A program made the position numbers and the translations under genes. A model generated the notes under the pieces. It did no database searches. It was not told the DNA's origin and saw nothing but the letters and a program-made list of their open reading frames with translations. DNA of 64,000 nucleotides from Sulfotelmatobacter sp049792875. GTDB lineage: Bacteria; Acidobacteriota; Terriglobia; Terriglobales; Acidobacteriaceae. Shown here one piece after another: positions 24,565 to 33,516 of this stretch (positions are counted from its first letter, which is position 1; each line of letters begins with the position of its first letter). The stretch covers positions 14,531-78,530 of the forward strand of contig JBARBI010000267.1 in NCBI GenBank assembly GCA_049792875.1, in the 5' to 3' direction.

Positions 24565-25056
24565 ATGCCCGACATGCTCGCATTCTGCAAGTGGTTGCAA
24601 CAGACTTCGGTGGGCAGCAGTGTTCGGGAATCGCTGTGGCTGTTTCCCGTGATTGAGACCGTTCATCTGCTGGGGATGGCGGCGTTGGTAGGTACCGTTA
24701 CCGTTCTCGATCTGCGCCTTCTCGGATGGATGCTGCGGCGGGAACGCGTGTCGGAACTGGCGGGGCGTCTGCTTCCCTGGGCATGGGCGGGATTTGCGGT
24801 GCAGGTGGTCACGGGGACAATCCTGTTTTCGTCGGAAGCCGTCAAAATTTATGGTAACCCCGCGTTTCGATTGAAGATGCTGTTGATCTTATTTGCCGGG
24901 GCACACGCGCTGATTTTTCATCGGACCATCTACCGGCATGTGGGGACATGGGATGACAGCTCGGCCTTGCCAGCGGGCGCAAAGGTTGCAGGCTCGATTT
25001 CGATTCTGTTATGGGTTGCCATCGTTGCCGCAGGGCGATTTATCGGATTCGTGTAA
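24565..25056 (+). CDS. Small multi-pass membrane protein (DUF6644-like)
   Basis: 163 aa with four to five predicted helices at about 22-45, 65-85, 95-112 and 140-160. The start FCKWLQQTSVGSSVRESLWLFPVIETVHLLGMAALVG is typical of a family usually paired with DUF6152 genes. It begins 3 nt after the preceding stop, so it is translationally linked. Conserved histidines within or near helices (ETVHLLG, AHALIFHR) could bind haem, which is speculative. Confidence 0.72.
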   Translation: MPDMLAFCKWLQQTSVGSSVRESLWLFPVIETVHLLGMAALVGTVTVLDLRLLGWMLRRERVSELAGRLLPWAWAGFAVQVVTGTILFSSEAVKIYGNPAFRLKMLLILFAGAHALIFHRTIYRHVGTWDDSSALPAGAKVAGSISILLWVAIVAAGRFIGFV

Positions 25057-25080
25057 CCTTCCTGAATTGGCCTCGTGAAA

Positions 25081-26298
25081 TCAAAGCGCCGCCACGCGCC
25101 GCTGCACCAGCAGAAAGTACATTGCCACCAGCACGAGCACCAGCCCATTTACGCCCAGCACGACTGGCGCTGTAAAGAGTGGAACCAGCCATCCCGATAC
25201 CAAGTTCCCCATGGGCATGCCTCCGCGAAATGCGCAGTTGTAGACGCTCATCACCCGTCCGCGCATTTCATTGGTCGTGATCAACTGCACCAGCGATGTC
25301 ACCGTGGCGAATACTGCCATCATTGATGCGCCCACGAACACCAACATGGCATAGCTCAGCGGCAGAAACTTCGAAAGGGAAAATCCCGAGATGCCCACGC
25401 CCAGGCAGATCAACATCGTCAGCGCGAACCGGCCTTTGTTGCGCATGTTGCCGATGCCGGCCACAGCCAGCGATCCGCAGATCGAGCCCACTCCCATCAG
25501 CGACAGCAGATTCCCGTAAGTTTCCGGTCCACGATGAAAAATGTCCTTCACGAATACGGGGATATAAGTTCGCATCGGCATGCTCAAAGCGGTCATGCAG
25601 AACGCCAGCAGCGTGAGCGCCTCCATGGATTCTTGCCGACGAACGAACTTGATTCCCTGTTTGAGGCTGCTGAACATCGACTCGGTGGATTTCTCGGGCA
25701 GATAGCGGGCCGTGATCATCGAGAGCGAAATAATCGGCGCCAGGAATGAAACCGCGTTCAGCCCAAAGCACCACTTCTCTCCCAACTTCGCCAACGCCTG
25801 CCCGGCAAGCGCCGGGCCAATGGTGACCGCCATATTGAACTGAATCGAATTGAGCGCAATCGCATTCGGCATGTCCTCGCGATCGACCAGTGTCGGAATC
25901 AGCGCTTGGTAGGCGGGTCCTCCAAAGGCCTGGGCCAGCCCGGAAACGAACGACAGGCACAGGATGTGCCACACATGCACCATTCCGGTTGCCACCAGCA
26001 CGGTGAGTATCCCCGCGCTCGCCATCTGCACATATTGCGAGCCCAGCAAAACCTTCCGCCGCTCGGCGCGGTCGGCGACCACGCCGCCGATCAGCGAGAA
26101 CAGAAAGATGGGAATGCCGCCGAGAAACTGGTCTAGCGCGAGCAAGAACGCCGAATGGCTCAAGCGGTAGATGAGCCAGCCCTGCGCGACAATCTGCATC
26201 CATGTGCCAATACTGGAGGTACAGGCCCCGAACCACATCAGGCGAAAATCACGATAGTGAAATGCTTTGAAGACTCTACGAAGTGTCGAAGTTTGCAT
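25081..26298 (-). CDS. MFS transporter (MFS_3/EntS-like)
   Basis: 405 aa, about 12 transmembrane helices. MFS loop motif: GGVVADRAERRKVLLGSQ (about residues 70-88). The N-terminus FHYRDFRLMWFGACTSSIGTWMQ is characteristic of the enterobactin-exporter-like MFS_3 group. It could export a siderophore or drug; the substrate is unknown. It converges with the DUF6644-like gene (24-bp gap). A second transporter of this family lies at 49963-51276. Confidence 0.87.
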   Translation of the reverse strand: MQTSTLRRVFKAFHYRDFRLMWFGACTSSIGTWMQIVAQGWLIYRLSHSAFLLALDQFLGGIPIFLFSLIGGVVADRAERRKVLLGSQYVQMASAGILTVLVATGMVHVWHILCLSFVSGLAQAFGGPAYQALIPTLVDREDMPNAIALNSIQFNMAVTIGPALAGQALAKLGEKWCFGLNAVSFLAPIISLSMITARYLPEKSTESMFSSLKQGIKFVRRQESMEALTLLAFCMTALSMPMRTYIPVFVKDIFHRGPETYGNLLSLMGVGSICGSLAVAGIGNMRNKGRFALTMLICLGVGISGFSLSKFLPLSYAMLVFVGASMMAVFATVTSLVQLITTNEMRGRVMSVYNCAFRGGMPMGNLVSGWLVPLFTAPVVLGVNGLVLVLVAMYFLLVQRRVAAL

Positions 26299-26635
26299 GT
26301 GGTCGAAGCGGCCCTTGCGTCAGCCATCTATCTTCGCACGGAAACGAACTCGGGCGCGGGCGAGAGGCCCTTCACCAAGCTCAGGGCAGGCTCCCGCGAT
26401 AGCCGGCAAGATGCCGGCGCTACCCTGCGGCTACTTGGCTTTCTTTTCGGGCTTTTTTTCTCAAAGGGCGGGAGCAGGCGTAGCCCTCATTGACCTAGTT
26501 GCGGATGCGGCTCCCCAAGTTGGCGCAGGCTGCTCGGGCGCGGGGGGAGGTCGCACAATCCTTGCGCCCAAGTCCCGGACGTCCTGCGAGATTGGGAACC
26601 GGCGCGCGGCGCGGTATCGAAGGCTTAACGATCTC
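26299..26635. other. Intergenic region without a gene
   Basis: 337 bp between two minus-strand genes. It has a short hairpin GCCGGCAAGATGCCGGC near 26401-26417, a type common between acidobacterial genes, and a T-rich run (26445-26460). No reading frame looks coding on either strand. Confidence 0.5.
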
Positions 26636-27073
26636 TTACAGCAGAAGAATATTTCCTATGAGAGTGACCAGGAGAATGATCCCCAGCAACAAGATTGCCA
26701 CGGCCATCTGGAAATTGGGGTTACTGACCAAACTGGTTTTCGGGCCCATCCGCTTCAATGTCCGGCAATACTGAATGAGCATGAACAGCAAGGGGACGGT
26801 TCCGGTGAACAGCATGATGGCGCCGAAATTTCTCGGCGTATGAGGCCGAATGAGCTTCATGGAAGCATGGTCCTGCAGGTACTTCAGGATATTGAAGATC
26901 GTGAATCCAAAGCCGATAAAGGATATGGATGTGCGAATACCGGCCAGCATGGTCCGGTCCGCGGCAAGAACAGTCCGCTCAATCGCGAGCCTGTCGGCCA
27001 GTTTTAGCTCTTGTGTAAATTCGTTCTCTTCTTTTCTTACGATTCCCGCTCCGAGCTTTTCTTCGTCCCGCAT
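26636..27073 (-). CDS. DUF202 membrane protein
   Basis: 145 aa. Soluble N-terminus, then the DUF202 signature ERTVLAADRTMLAGIRTSISFIGFGFTIF, followed by three helices at about 47-67, 83-103 and 120-142. The family (YidH-like) is of unknown function; members occur in small membrane-protein sets. No operon partner is close: 337 bp and 360 bp gaps lie on either side. Confidence 0.82.
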   Translation of the reverse strand: MRDEEKLGAGIVRKEENEFTQELKLADRLAIERTVLAADRTMLAGIRTSISFIGFGFTIFNILKYLQDHASMKLIRPHTPRNFGAIMLFTGTVPLLFMLIQYCRTLKRMGPKTSLVSNPNFQMAVAILLLGIILLVTLIGNILLL

Positions 27074-27433
27074 GTTGCTCCTTCGCGACTATCGTCCTGT
27101 GCGAGAATGCTCCGCCAGCCCGAAAGCGGGCTTCGGGGCGCCCTCAGGCCTGATCATCCGGCCGCAACGGGCGCGCGACAGGGCCCCTTCTGGTCGCCGG
27201 TCGGTTGCTCAACCAGTCCATGATGCGCAGGCGACGGGGCACGTGGGAACTGTCAATACTGACTATTTGGGTTGGGATAGAAAACCCTTCCGCACGGGAG
27301 GATCCTGGCGGAAGGGATGTGCTCAGGCCAGGGAAGAATCTACTGCTTGTCGTAAACAGACGCACTTTGCGATCCGAACTCGTGCTGAATGGCAAACGTT
27401 GACGGATAGCGGTTACACACACCAAAGTGGCTT
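27074..27433. terminator. Intergenic region with hairpins
   Basis: A 9-bp stem CCCTTCCGC/GCGGAAGGG (27285-27293 and 27308-27316, 14-nt loop) lies in the gap between the HD-GYP gene end and the DUF202 start, and could act as a transcription stop or attenuator. A smaller CCCGAA/TTCGGG hairpin is at 27119-27137. There is no T-tract, so rho-independent function is uncertain. No gene seen in the 360 bp. Confidence 0.35.
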
Positions 27434-29332
27434 CTAGACGCGGGTTCTTTCCAGAGTGACGGCTTCAGTGGGGGCCGAAGGGGTTGCGGCGGAGTCGGCT
27501 GCGACCGCAGCAGCGTCGGTGGTTGAGGGAGCGATGGGGCGCTTGATGGTGAAGCGCTGAATCTTGATCTCTCCACGGGCGTACACCGCGAGGAGAGCCT
27601 CAACCGCGGCGGGATCGAGGCGCTTGCCGGCAAGGTTTTTGATGATTTGCAATGCCTGCTCGGGCGTGTGCGCCTGCTGGTAGGGACGGTTCGTGGTCAA
27701 GGCGTCGAAGGTGTCGGCCACTGCGATCACGCGGGCCAGCAGCGGAATCTGGTCGCCTTGGAGCCCATAGGGATATCCGCGGCCGTCGAGCGCCTCGTGG
27801 TGCAACTCAATGCCGGGGAGCATTTCCGCCAGCTGCGTGACCGGGCGCAAGATGTTGGCCCCCTTGGTGGTGTGGGTCTTCATCACTTCGAATTCTTCCG
27901 CGGTCAGCGCACCGGGCTTTTTCAGGATGTGATCTTCGATACCGATCTTGCCTACGTCGTGAAGCTGGGCGGAGATCTGCAGCGTCTCCATGAAGGAGGC
28001 GGGAAGGTTCATTTCCTTCGCAATCATCAGGGAATAGCGCGTGACGCGGTCGGAGTGACCGCGGGTGTAGGGATCCTTTTCGTCGACCGCTCCGGCGAGC
28101 ATCTGGATGGAACCCATAAAGAGTTCGCGATTTTCTTCGGCGGCGCGCTTCAGGTCTTCGACGAAATGCTCGAGTTCATCGGACATGGTATTGAAGGTGT
28201 GGGCAAGTTCACCAATTTCGGTGCGGCTCCAGAGGTTGACCCTCTGCGAGAAATCACCACGGGCCAGCGCCCGGCTCGACTGGGTGAGCACATGCAGGGG
28301 ATTGGTGATGCGGCGGGCTGCAAAAATGCTGACGCCGATGCTCAACAGCACGGCCAGGAGGGCCAGAAGGCGGGCGGTGCGCTGCATCTCTAGGATCCCG
28401 CGATAGGCTTCGCGGCGCGGCTTTTGCACGATGACGGCCCAGTTCAGGGCGGTGACGGGACTGTAAGTGCCGAGCATTTCCACATGTTCGGAACCGGCGT
28501 CGACCGTGAATTCCTTGGTCGCGGCCAATTGCGCCTTGTTGCCGCCATCGACGAAGTTGCGCACAATCTCCAGGTTCTTCATGTCCTGACCGGTGACAAA
28601 CTCGGGCGTAGCCGCAGCCACGAGGCGACCCTGGGCGTCGACGACGTAGGGCGTCAAGCCACCGCCGGCGACTTCCTGCAGGCGGCGCTTCAGGAATTGC
28701 AGGTCCACTACCGACGCAATCATGCCCAGGAAACGTTGTCCGTAGCTCACGGGGTAACTGACGAGGAACACCGTGTGGGCGGATTTGCCTTCACCGACAA
28801 CGAGGGCCTGGCCGTTGTAGACGCGGCCGTCGCGTGCGGCGGCGTAGGCTCGTTCCAATTCGCGGTTGAGGAAGGCGTCAGGAGCGATGCGTCCGGCGGA
28901 AATGCCTTTGGCGTCGGAGTTGAGCAGGGTCGCGTAAGCGATTTCGTCGGACGAGGATACGAAGTTTTCCAGCAGAGCCCGCAGTTCGGGGGACTGGATG
29001 TTGGTTTCGCCAATGTCTCCGCCGCTCGCCACCTGAATGGCGGAGGAGAGGTTGGCCAACATCATGTGCAGGGAACGTTCCTGTTGAGCGAGATCATCCG
29101 CCAGCGAGCGCGTCACCGTGTTCTGCAGCAGCATCTCGTTGGTCTTCAGTCGGTCCCCGTTGATGGCCTCGACCTGGGCCGAGTAGAAATACATGGGGAC
29201 GATGCTGATCACCAGAAGCACACCGAGGATGACATACAGAATCGGGATGCGTGCGTGATTCGGAGCGGTGGTAGACAAGTCTCTCCCTTCACTTCTCGCA
29301 GACGCCGAAGACGGGGTGGCGGCGGCTTTCAA
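27434..29332 (-). CDS. Membrane HD-GYP c-di-GMP phosphodiesterase with Cache and HAMP
   Basis: 632 aa. TM1 at about 30-52, a large extracytoplasmic double-Cache-like sensor (about 55-300; PYVVDAQGRLVAAA), TM2 at about 322-342, HAMP at about 345-395 (RRITNPLHVLTQSSRALARGDFS), then the HD-GYP domain: RGHSDRVTRYS, LHDVGKIGI and the diagnostic HHEALDGRGYPYGL. All usual metal-binding His/Asp residues are visible, so it is probably an active enzyme that degrades c-di-GMP in response to an external ligand. The PilZ proteins at 17620 and 60968 are plausible downstream effectors. Confidence 0.92.
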   Translation of the reverse strand: MKAAATPSSASARSEGRDLSTTAPNHARIPILYVILGVLLVISIVPMYFYSAQVEAINGDRLKTNEMLLQNTVTRSLADDLAQQERSLHMMLANLSSAIQVASGGDIGETNIQSPELRALLENFVSSSDEIAYATLLNSDAKGISAGRIAPDAFLNRELERAYAAARDGRVYNGQALVVGEGKSAHTVFLVSYPVSYGQRFLGMIASVVDLQFLKRRLQEVAGGGLTPYVVDAQGRLVAAATPEFVTGQDMKNLEIVRNFVDGGNKAQLAATKEFTVDAGSEHVEMLGTYSPVTALNWAVIVQKPRREAYRGILEMQRTARLLALLAVLLSIGVSIFAARRITNPLHVLTQSSRALARGDFSQRVNLWSRTEIGELAHTFNTMSDELEHFVEDLKRAAEENRELFMGSIQMLAGAVDEKDPYTRGHSDRVTRYSLMIAKEMNLPASFMETLQISAQLHDVGKIGIEDHILKKPGALTAEEFEVMKTHTTKGANILRPVTQLAEMLPGIELHHEALDGRGYPYGLQGDQIPLLARVIAVADTFDALTTNRPYQQAHTPEQALQIIKNLAGKRLDPAAVEALLAVYARGEIKIQRFTIKRPIAPSTTDAAAVAADSAATPSAPTEAVTLERTRV

Positions 29333-29621
29333 AGGTATCCCTAAAATTTTAATGGGGAATGGAGCGGGTGGAGCGAAAAGCTGGGGGGATGGGGATTACC
29401 GAAGTACCTTGCGAAAGTAACGATGGGGTTGAGGTTGGCAAGAGAACGACTTTGGAGGAGACTGCGCAATTAGGTCCAGGCTGTCATAACGATTCTTGGT
29501 TCCGCATCCCTGTGGATCCTGTGTCATAACTTTTCTTTTCGCCCCTCGGGGCTTGCTCATTTTAGACTTCCGTCCCCCGGCTTGCGCCGTGAGCTTTATT
29601 CTTTCGCTGCTTCGCGGCTTG

Positions 29622-30542
29622 CTAGTTCAGGAGCTTATTCAGGTCCCTCCATTGGATCAGGATGACGTGATTCTCTTCTAATGACTTCTTGAACTCTGGG
29701 CTGGTGATGACGTTGTAGTCTCGCTGGCGCCAGGCGGCGCCGTAATCAGGGTGATTCACGGTGACGGCTTGCAGTTCGGCATCGTCGTAGCCGAGGTGAA
29801 CAATCATCTCGGTGAGACCGGGTTTCAGGTTCTTGACAGCATTGGAGTAGAAGGCATTCCAGTTCGCGGAACCGATGGCTGGATCGGCTATCACCAAAGC
29901 GTCGAGGATGATGTCTTTTTCGGAAAGCTGGGACAGGAGTTCTTTGGGAGCGTCCGGGGTGCGGACTGCAAGGAAAGGGAGCTTGTAGTCATGAGCGACC
30001 TTCACGTAAGCGGCGAAGAGTTCGGGGCGGGAGAAGAGTACTCCCATGTGGCTGTCGACGTGAGTGGGATGGATGCCCATGGCTATGGCGCGTTCGGTCT
30101 GGGCGCGAATCTCGAGCTCGGCTTCCTCGGGGTTCAGACTGTGCTGATCGGTGTCGGGCCAGAGATATCCGGGGGGATCGAGCAGGCTGGGGACCTTGTC
30201 TTTGGACACGACGGGACCCCAGCGATAGGTTTTCCACTCGCTGGTGAGGGTGAGGTGCAACCCGAGGTCCGCGTCGGGATGGGCCTTGGCGTAGTCAGCA
30301 ACTTCCTGCAGCCAAGGACATGGGACCATGATGCTGGCGGACGTGACCGCATGTTTGTCGAGCGCGTCGAAGCTGGCGGAGTCTTCGGAATGAGCGACGG
30401 CGAGATCGTCGGCGTGGATGATGAGGAGCTTCGAATCGGGCGGATAGCCGAGGCGATCGGCGATGGTTTTCGATTGTGCCAACGCGCTCGTCAGGGGAGA
30501 GAGGAGAAGCGGGATCGCGATCAACAGCCTAATGCAACGCAT
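29622..30542 (-). CDS. Exported YdjC/ChbG-type deacetylase
   Basis: 306 aa. Signal peptide (about 1-22, ending TSALAQ). The YdjC-type domain has LLIIHADDLAVAHSEDSASF (metal Asp pair), LGLHLTLTSEW (His), and HPTHVDSHMGVLF (His and catalytic region). The family removes acetyl or related groups from carbohydrates. An exported form suggests action on a surface or environmental glycan. The ATG at 30542 has GGAG upstream; the TTG at 30554 is rejected. A second, cytoplasmic family member is at 61803. The gap 29333-29621 holds short GC-rich repeats only. Confidence 0.83.
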   Translation of the reverse strand: MRCIRLLIAIPLLLSPLTSALAQSKTIADRLGYPPDSKLLIIHADDLAVAHSEDSASFDALDKHAVTSASIMVPCPWLQEVADYAKAHPDADLGLHLTLTSEWKTYRWGPVVSKDKVPSLLDPPGYLWPDTDQHSLNPEEAELEIRAQTERAIAMGIHPTHVDSHMGVLFSRPELFAAYVKVAHDYKLPFLAVRTPDAPKELLSQLSEKDIILDALVIADPAIGSANWNAFYSNAVKNLKPGLTEMIVHLGYDDAELQAVTVNHPDYGAAWRQRDYNVITSPEFKKSLEENHVILIQWRDLNKLLN

Positions 30543-30730
30543 TGCTGGCTCCAAAGAGCTGGGGTTGTAACGGTAAAGAGTAACACGCGCGGGGATGAGC
30601 GGCGGTGAGCCCGCCCGGTACTGGATCAGCTATTGTCTTGGTTCGCGCCAGAGGCTTCGCTACGTCTGAAAAGCGGCTTCGCTCAAAGTGGCTCGCTGGG
30701 AAACTTGGCTATTCACTTTCACCCGGGCCT

Positions 30731-31750
30731 CTATGGGCCCGTTTCGCTTTTGCCGGTTCTTGACATCAGTTCCTGGATGGCCTCGCGAGGAGATTTCCCG
30801 TGGTGCAGGATGGCGTCCATCTGCTCGGTGATGGGCATTTCGACCCCGCGCGCCCGGGCGAGTCCGACTGCGGCAGAGGTGGTGAAGACGCCTTCGGCGA
30901 CCATGCCGTGCATGCCGGCGATGATTTCGGGAAGTTTTTGCCCACGGCCGAGTTCGACGCCGACGCTGCGATTGCGCGACAGCCCACCGGTGCAGGTGAG
31001 TACGAGATCACCGAGTCCGGCCAGGCCAGCCATGGTTTCGGCGCGGCCGCCGCAGGCTACAACGAGACGGGTCATCTCCGCGAGGCCGCGCGTGATCAGG
31101 GCCGCGACTGAGTTGTGTCCGAGGCCGAGTCCGTCGCAGATTCCGGCGGCGATTGCGACTATGTTCTTCAGAGCGCCGCCCAACTCCACACCGACGACAT
31201 CGCTGTTGGTGTAGACGCGGAAACTGGGATCGCTGAACTCTTGCTGCACGGTTCGCAGGAGTGCGGCATCCACCGAAGCGACGGTGATCGCGGTGGGGTC
31301 GCCACGCGCGACTTCCTGGGCGAAGGACGGACCGCTGAGCGCTCCGACTGCGAAAGCGGATCCGTGCTGACGGTTGAGCACGTGCGCGATCACTTCGCTC
31401 ATGCGGAGTAGAGAGCCTTCTTCCAAGCCTTTGGTAGCGCTGACGATCAAAGTTTGGGGACGCAGCAACGGGCGCATGCGCTCGAACAGGGCGCGGCAGT
31501 GTTGGGAGGGCATCGCGCTGACGACGATCTGCGCGTCTTGGAGAGTCGCCGCCAGATCGTTCGTGGCAGAGACGGAGTCGGGGATGCGGCGGCCGGGGAG
31601 AAAGGTCGCGTTGACGTGTTTCTGCGTGATGGATTCGCAGACATCCGTTTCGTGCGCCCACAGGCGGACGTGGTGGGTGCCTTTGCGCCCGAGCACGATC
31701 GCGATTCCCGTGCCCCACGCGCCCGCCCCGATGATGGCGATCTCACTCAT
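30731..31750 (-). CDS. gpsA: Glycerol-3-phosphate dehydrogenase [NAD(P)+]
   Basis: 339 aa. NAD(P) fold GAGAWGTGIAIVLGRKG at residues 7-23, VVSAMPSQHCR, SATKGLEEGSL, LSGPSFAQEVARGDPTA and the catalytic Lys in GGALKNIVAIAAGICDGLGLGHN, plus GLAGLGDLVLTCT. It makes sn-glycerol-3-phosphate for phospholipid synthesis. The ATG at 31750 overlaps the plsY stop by 4 nt (ATGA), so the two are coupled. The long upstream extension to 32155 lies within plsY and is rejected. Confidence 0.95.
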   Translation of the reverse strand: MSEIAIIGAGAWGTGIAIVLGRKGTHHVRLWAHETDVCESITQKHVNATFLPGRRIPDSVSATNDLAATLQDAQIVVSAMPSQHCRALFERMRPLLRPQTLIVSATKGLEEGSLLRMSEVIAHVLNRQHGSAFAVGALSGPSFAQEVARGDPTAITVASVDAALLRTVQQEFSDPSFRVYTNSDVVGVELGGALKNIVAIAAGICDGLGLGHNSVAALITRGLAEMTRLVVACGGRAETMAGLAGLGDLVLTCTGGLSRNRSVGVELGRGQKLPEIIAGMHGMVAEGVFTTSAAVGLARARGVEMPITEQMDAILHHGKSPREAIQELMSRTGKSETGP

Positions 31751-32418
31751 GCGTGCCTCGATCCAAAGCGGTTTTCCGTGCCCGCCAGCAGGCGGCGGAT
31801 ATTGGCGTAGTGCTTGATGACAATGAGCGCCGACGTCAGAGCCATGAGTACGAGTGCGATGGGAGTGTTGCCGTACTCGCGCAGAGCCAACGCAAGATTG
31901 GGGAAGGAGGCCACTGCCACGATTGAGCCCAGAGAAACGTAACGGAAGGCTATCACCAGAATGAAAAAGATGGCTGCGGAAAGGAGCACGGACTTGGGGG
32001 AAATCATGAGGAACGCGCCGAATCCGGTGGCCACGCCTTTGCCTCCGCGAAACTTCAGCCAGACTGGAAACACATGGCCAATCACAGCGAATAGCGCGGC
32101 TAAGGCGGCCCAGGTGGCATAGGCGGGCGATGAAGCGGGCAGGATCGAGCGCCACGGAATTTGGGAAAGCGAGACACGATCGAAAAGGGAGGGACTCAGA
32201 ATCATTCCGAACGCTACGGCGGCCGATCCTTTCAGCGCGTCGAAGAGAAGCGTCAGGACACCGAGGGTCGGAGACTTGCGGGCTACGTTGGTGGCTCCGA
32301 TATTGCCGCTGCCGGTGCGGCGGACGTCCTCGCCCCGAAAGATCCGGACAAGGATGTAGCCGAAGGGGATAGAGCCCAGCAGGTAGCTTGCGGCGGCGAT
32401 GAGGAGGAGCCTCGGCAT
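31747..32418 (-). CDS. plsY: Glycerol-3-phosphate acyltransferase PlsY
   Basis: 223 aa, five to seven helices. Family motifs: YLLGSIPFGYIL near the N-terminus, GSGNIGATNVAR, FRGGKGVATGFG and a C-terminal IKHYANIRRLLAGTENRFG. It acylates the product of GpsA, encoded next with a 4-nt overlap, so the pair supplies the first steps of phospholipid synthesis. The ATG at 32418 is chosen on family start; it lacks a clear Shine-Dalgarno, and an extension to 32487 is the alternative. Confidence 0.93.
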   Translation of the reverse strand: MPRLLLIAAASYLLGSIPFGYILVRIFRGEDVRRTGSGNIGATNVARKSPTLGVLTLLFDALKGSAAVAFGMILSPSLFDRVSLSQIPWRSILPASSPAYATWAALAALFAVIGHVFPVWLKFRGGKGVATGFGAFLMISPKSVLLSAAIFFILVIAFRYVSLGSIVAVASFPNLALALREYGNTPIALVLMALTSALIVIKHYANIRRLLAGTENRFGSRHA

Positions 32419-32508
32419 GTTGTGAAATGTCGTCGACGTTTTCGGTACCACTTGCGGCGTGGGCGTCCCAGCTACCACCGGCGACACGCTTGCGCCATGT
32501 GCACAGCG

Positions 32509-33096
32509 CTACTCTATATTGAACCGCGCTAGCTTCGTGTATGTCGATCCTTTCGACGACAGTTGACTGTTGTACAAGAAGAACTCGCGGGCGGTCATCG
32601 CACCAAACTCCGGGGTGGGCAGGGCAGACAGTTTTTCCTGCAGATGCTGAAAGGTGCGGTTGGGGGCGTCTGTTTTGCTTCGGCGCGGGGAACCGGAACC
32701 GCCTGGGCCACGGGCCAGGGTCAAGTGCGGGCTGAAGGGGCGGTTTTCCTTCGGCATTCCGAGAGAGGCCAGATTGTTCTCGATCACCGTGGCTAATGCT
32801 GCGAGTTGGGGGCCAGTCTCCATGCCGATCCAGAATACGCGGGCTGATTTTGGAGTGGGAAAGAATCCGTATCCGTGGAAACGAATTTCGGTGGGGCTGG
32901 CTGCGATCGTGCTCAAGGCCTGTTTGATCTGTTCGATCCCGGGTTCGGGTTGCTCGCCGATGAATTTCAGGGTAACGTGCAGGGATTCCGGTTTCGCCCA
33001 GCGCGCGTCGGGCGCGAAACCGTGGACTCCGTCGAGGAAGTGGGAGATGCGTTCGCGGATGGTGTCGTCAATATCGAGGGCGATGAAGATGCGCAT
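32509..33096 (-). CDS. thpR: RNA 2',3'-cyclic phosphodiesterase
   Basis: 195 aa. Two-H phosphoesterase family: MRIFIALDI start and the two catalytic HxTx motifs LHVTLKFIGE (about 40-49) and FSPHLTLARG (about 123-132). It hydrolyses 2',3'-cyclic phosphate ends on RNA. The C-terminus (FFLYNSQLSSKGSTYTKLARF) matches the family. It lies upstream of plsY by about 90 bp on the same strand. Confidence 0.92.
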   Translation of the reverse strand: MRIFIALDIDDTIRERISHFLDGVHGFAPDARWAKPESLHVTLKFIGEQPEPGIEQIKQALSTIAASPTEIRFHGYGFFPTPKSARVFWIGMETGPQLAALATVIENNLASLGMPKENRPFSPHLTLARGPGGSGSPRRSKTDAPNRTFQHLQEKLSALPTPEFGAMTAREFFLYNSQLSSKGSTYTKLARFNIE

Positions 33097-33194
33097 CGAT
33101 CAGCTTCTAGCTGCTAGCTTCTAGCTTGAGCCCCATTCGCCGCGGGCTCTGAATCCCGACCGAAGTCGTTATTCTCGGTCGGGTCGTAAAAGAA

Positions 33195-33288
33195 CCTCGG
33201 GGGCTGAAGAGTGTGCGTGAGAACTCGTGCCGTCCCTCCGGGACCCGCTTCATCCTCTCGCTTCTGCCCGGCACTTCCGTGCCGGGCT
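33195..33288. repeat. Dispersed repeat, about 93 bp, copy 1
   Basis: It lies in the 420-bp gene-free gap 33097-33516 and includes GTCCCTCCGGGACCCGCTTC and the hairpin GCCCGGCACTTCCGTGCCGGGC. It aligns over its full length to 38497-38590. The same gap begins and ends with AGCTTCTAGC/GCTAGCAGCTT-type short repeats. Confidence 0.75.
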
Positions 33289-33516
33289 TTCGCATGCTGC
33301 CCCTTCGGGGCCGGAATGCGGTCATTCCGTTCCAGTCCTTTCTTCCAAATCGGGGTTCCCACCTCCGAATCGCGGTTCTCACGCGGTGTCTCCTAAAAGC
33401 CCAAACCTGAATAGACCGCTGGTACGGCTGAAGCCCTTCCAGGAACCATTGATGACCAGACTTGACACCCTAGATCCGGGGCGAAAAGCCAAGAGCCAAG
33501 TAGCTAGCAGCTTACT

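Noticed and set aside
26267..27007. Plus-strand frame across the MFS/DUF202 gap
   Set aside because: It runs antisense through the DUF202 gene; no sensible protein sequence.
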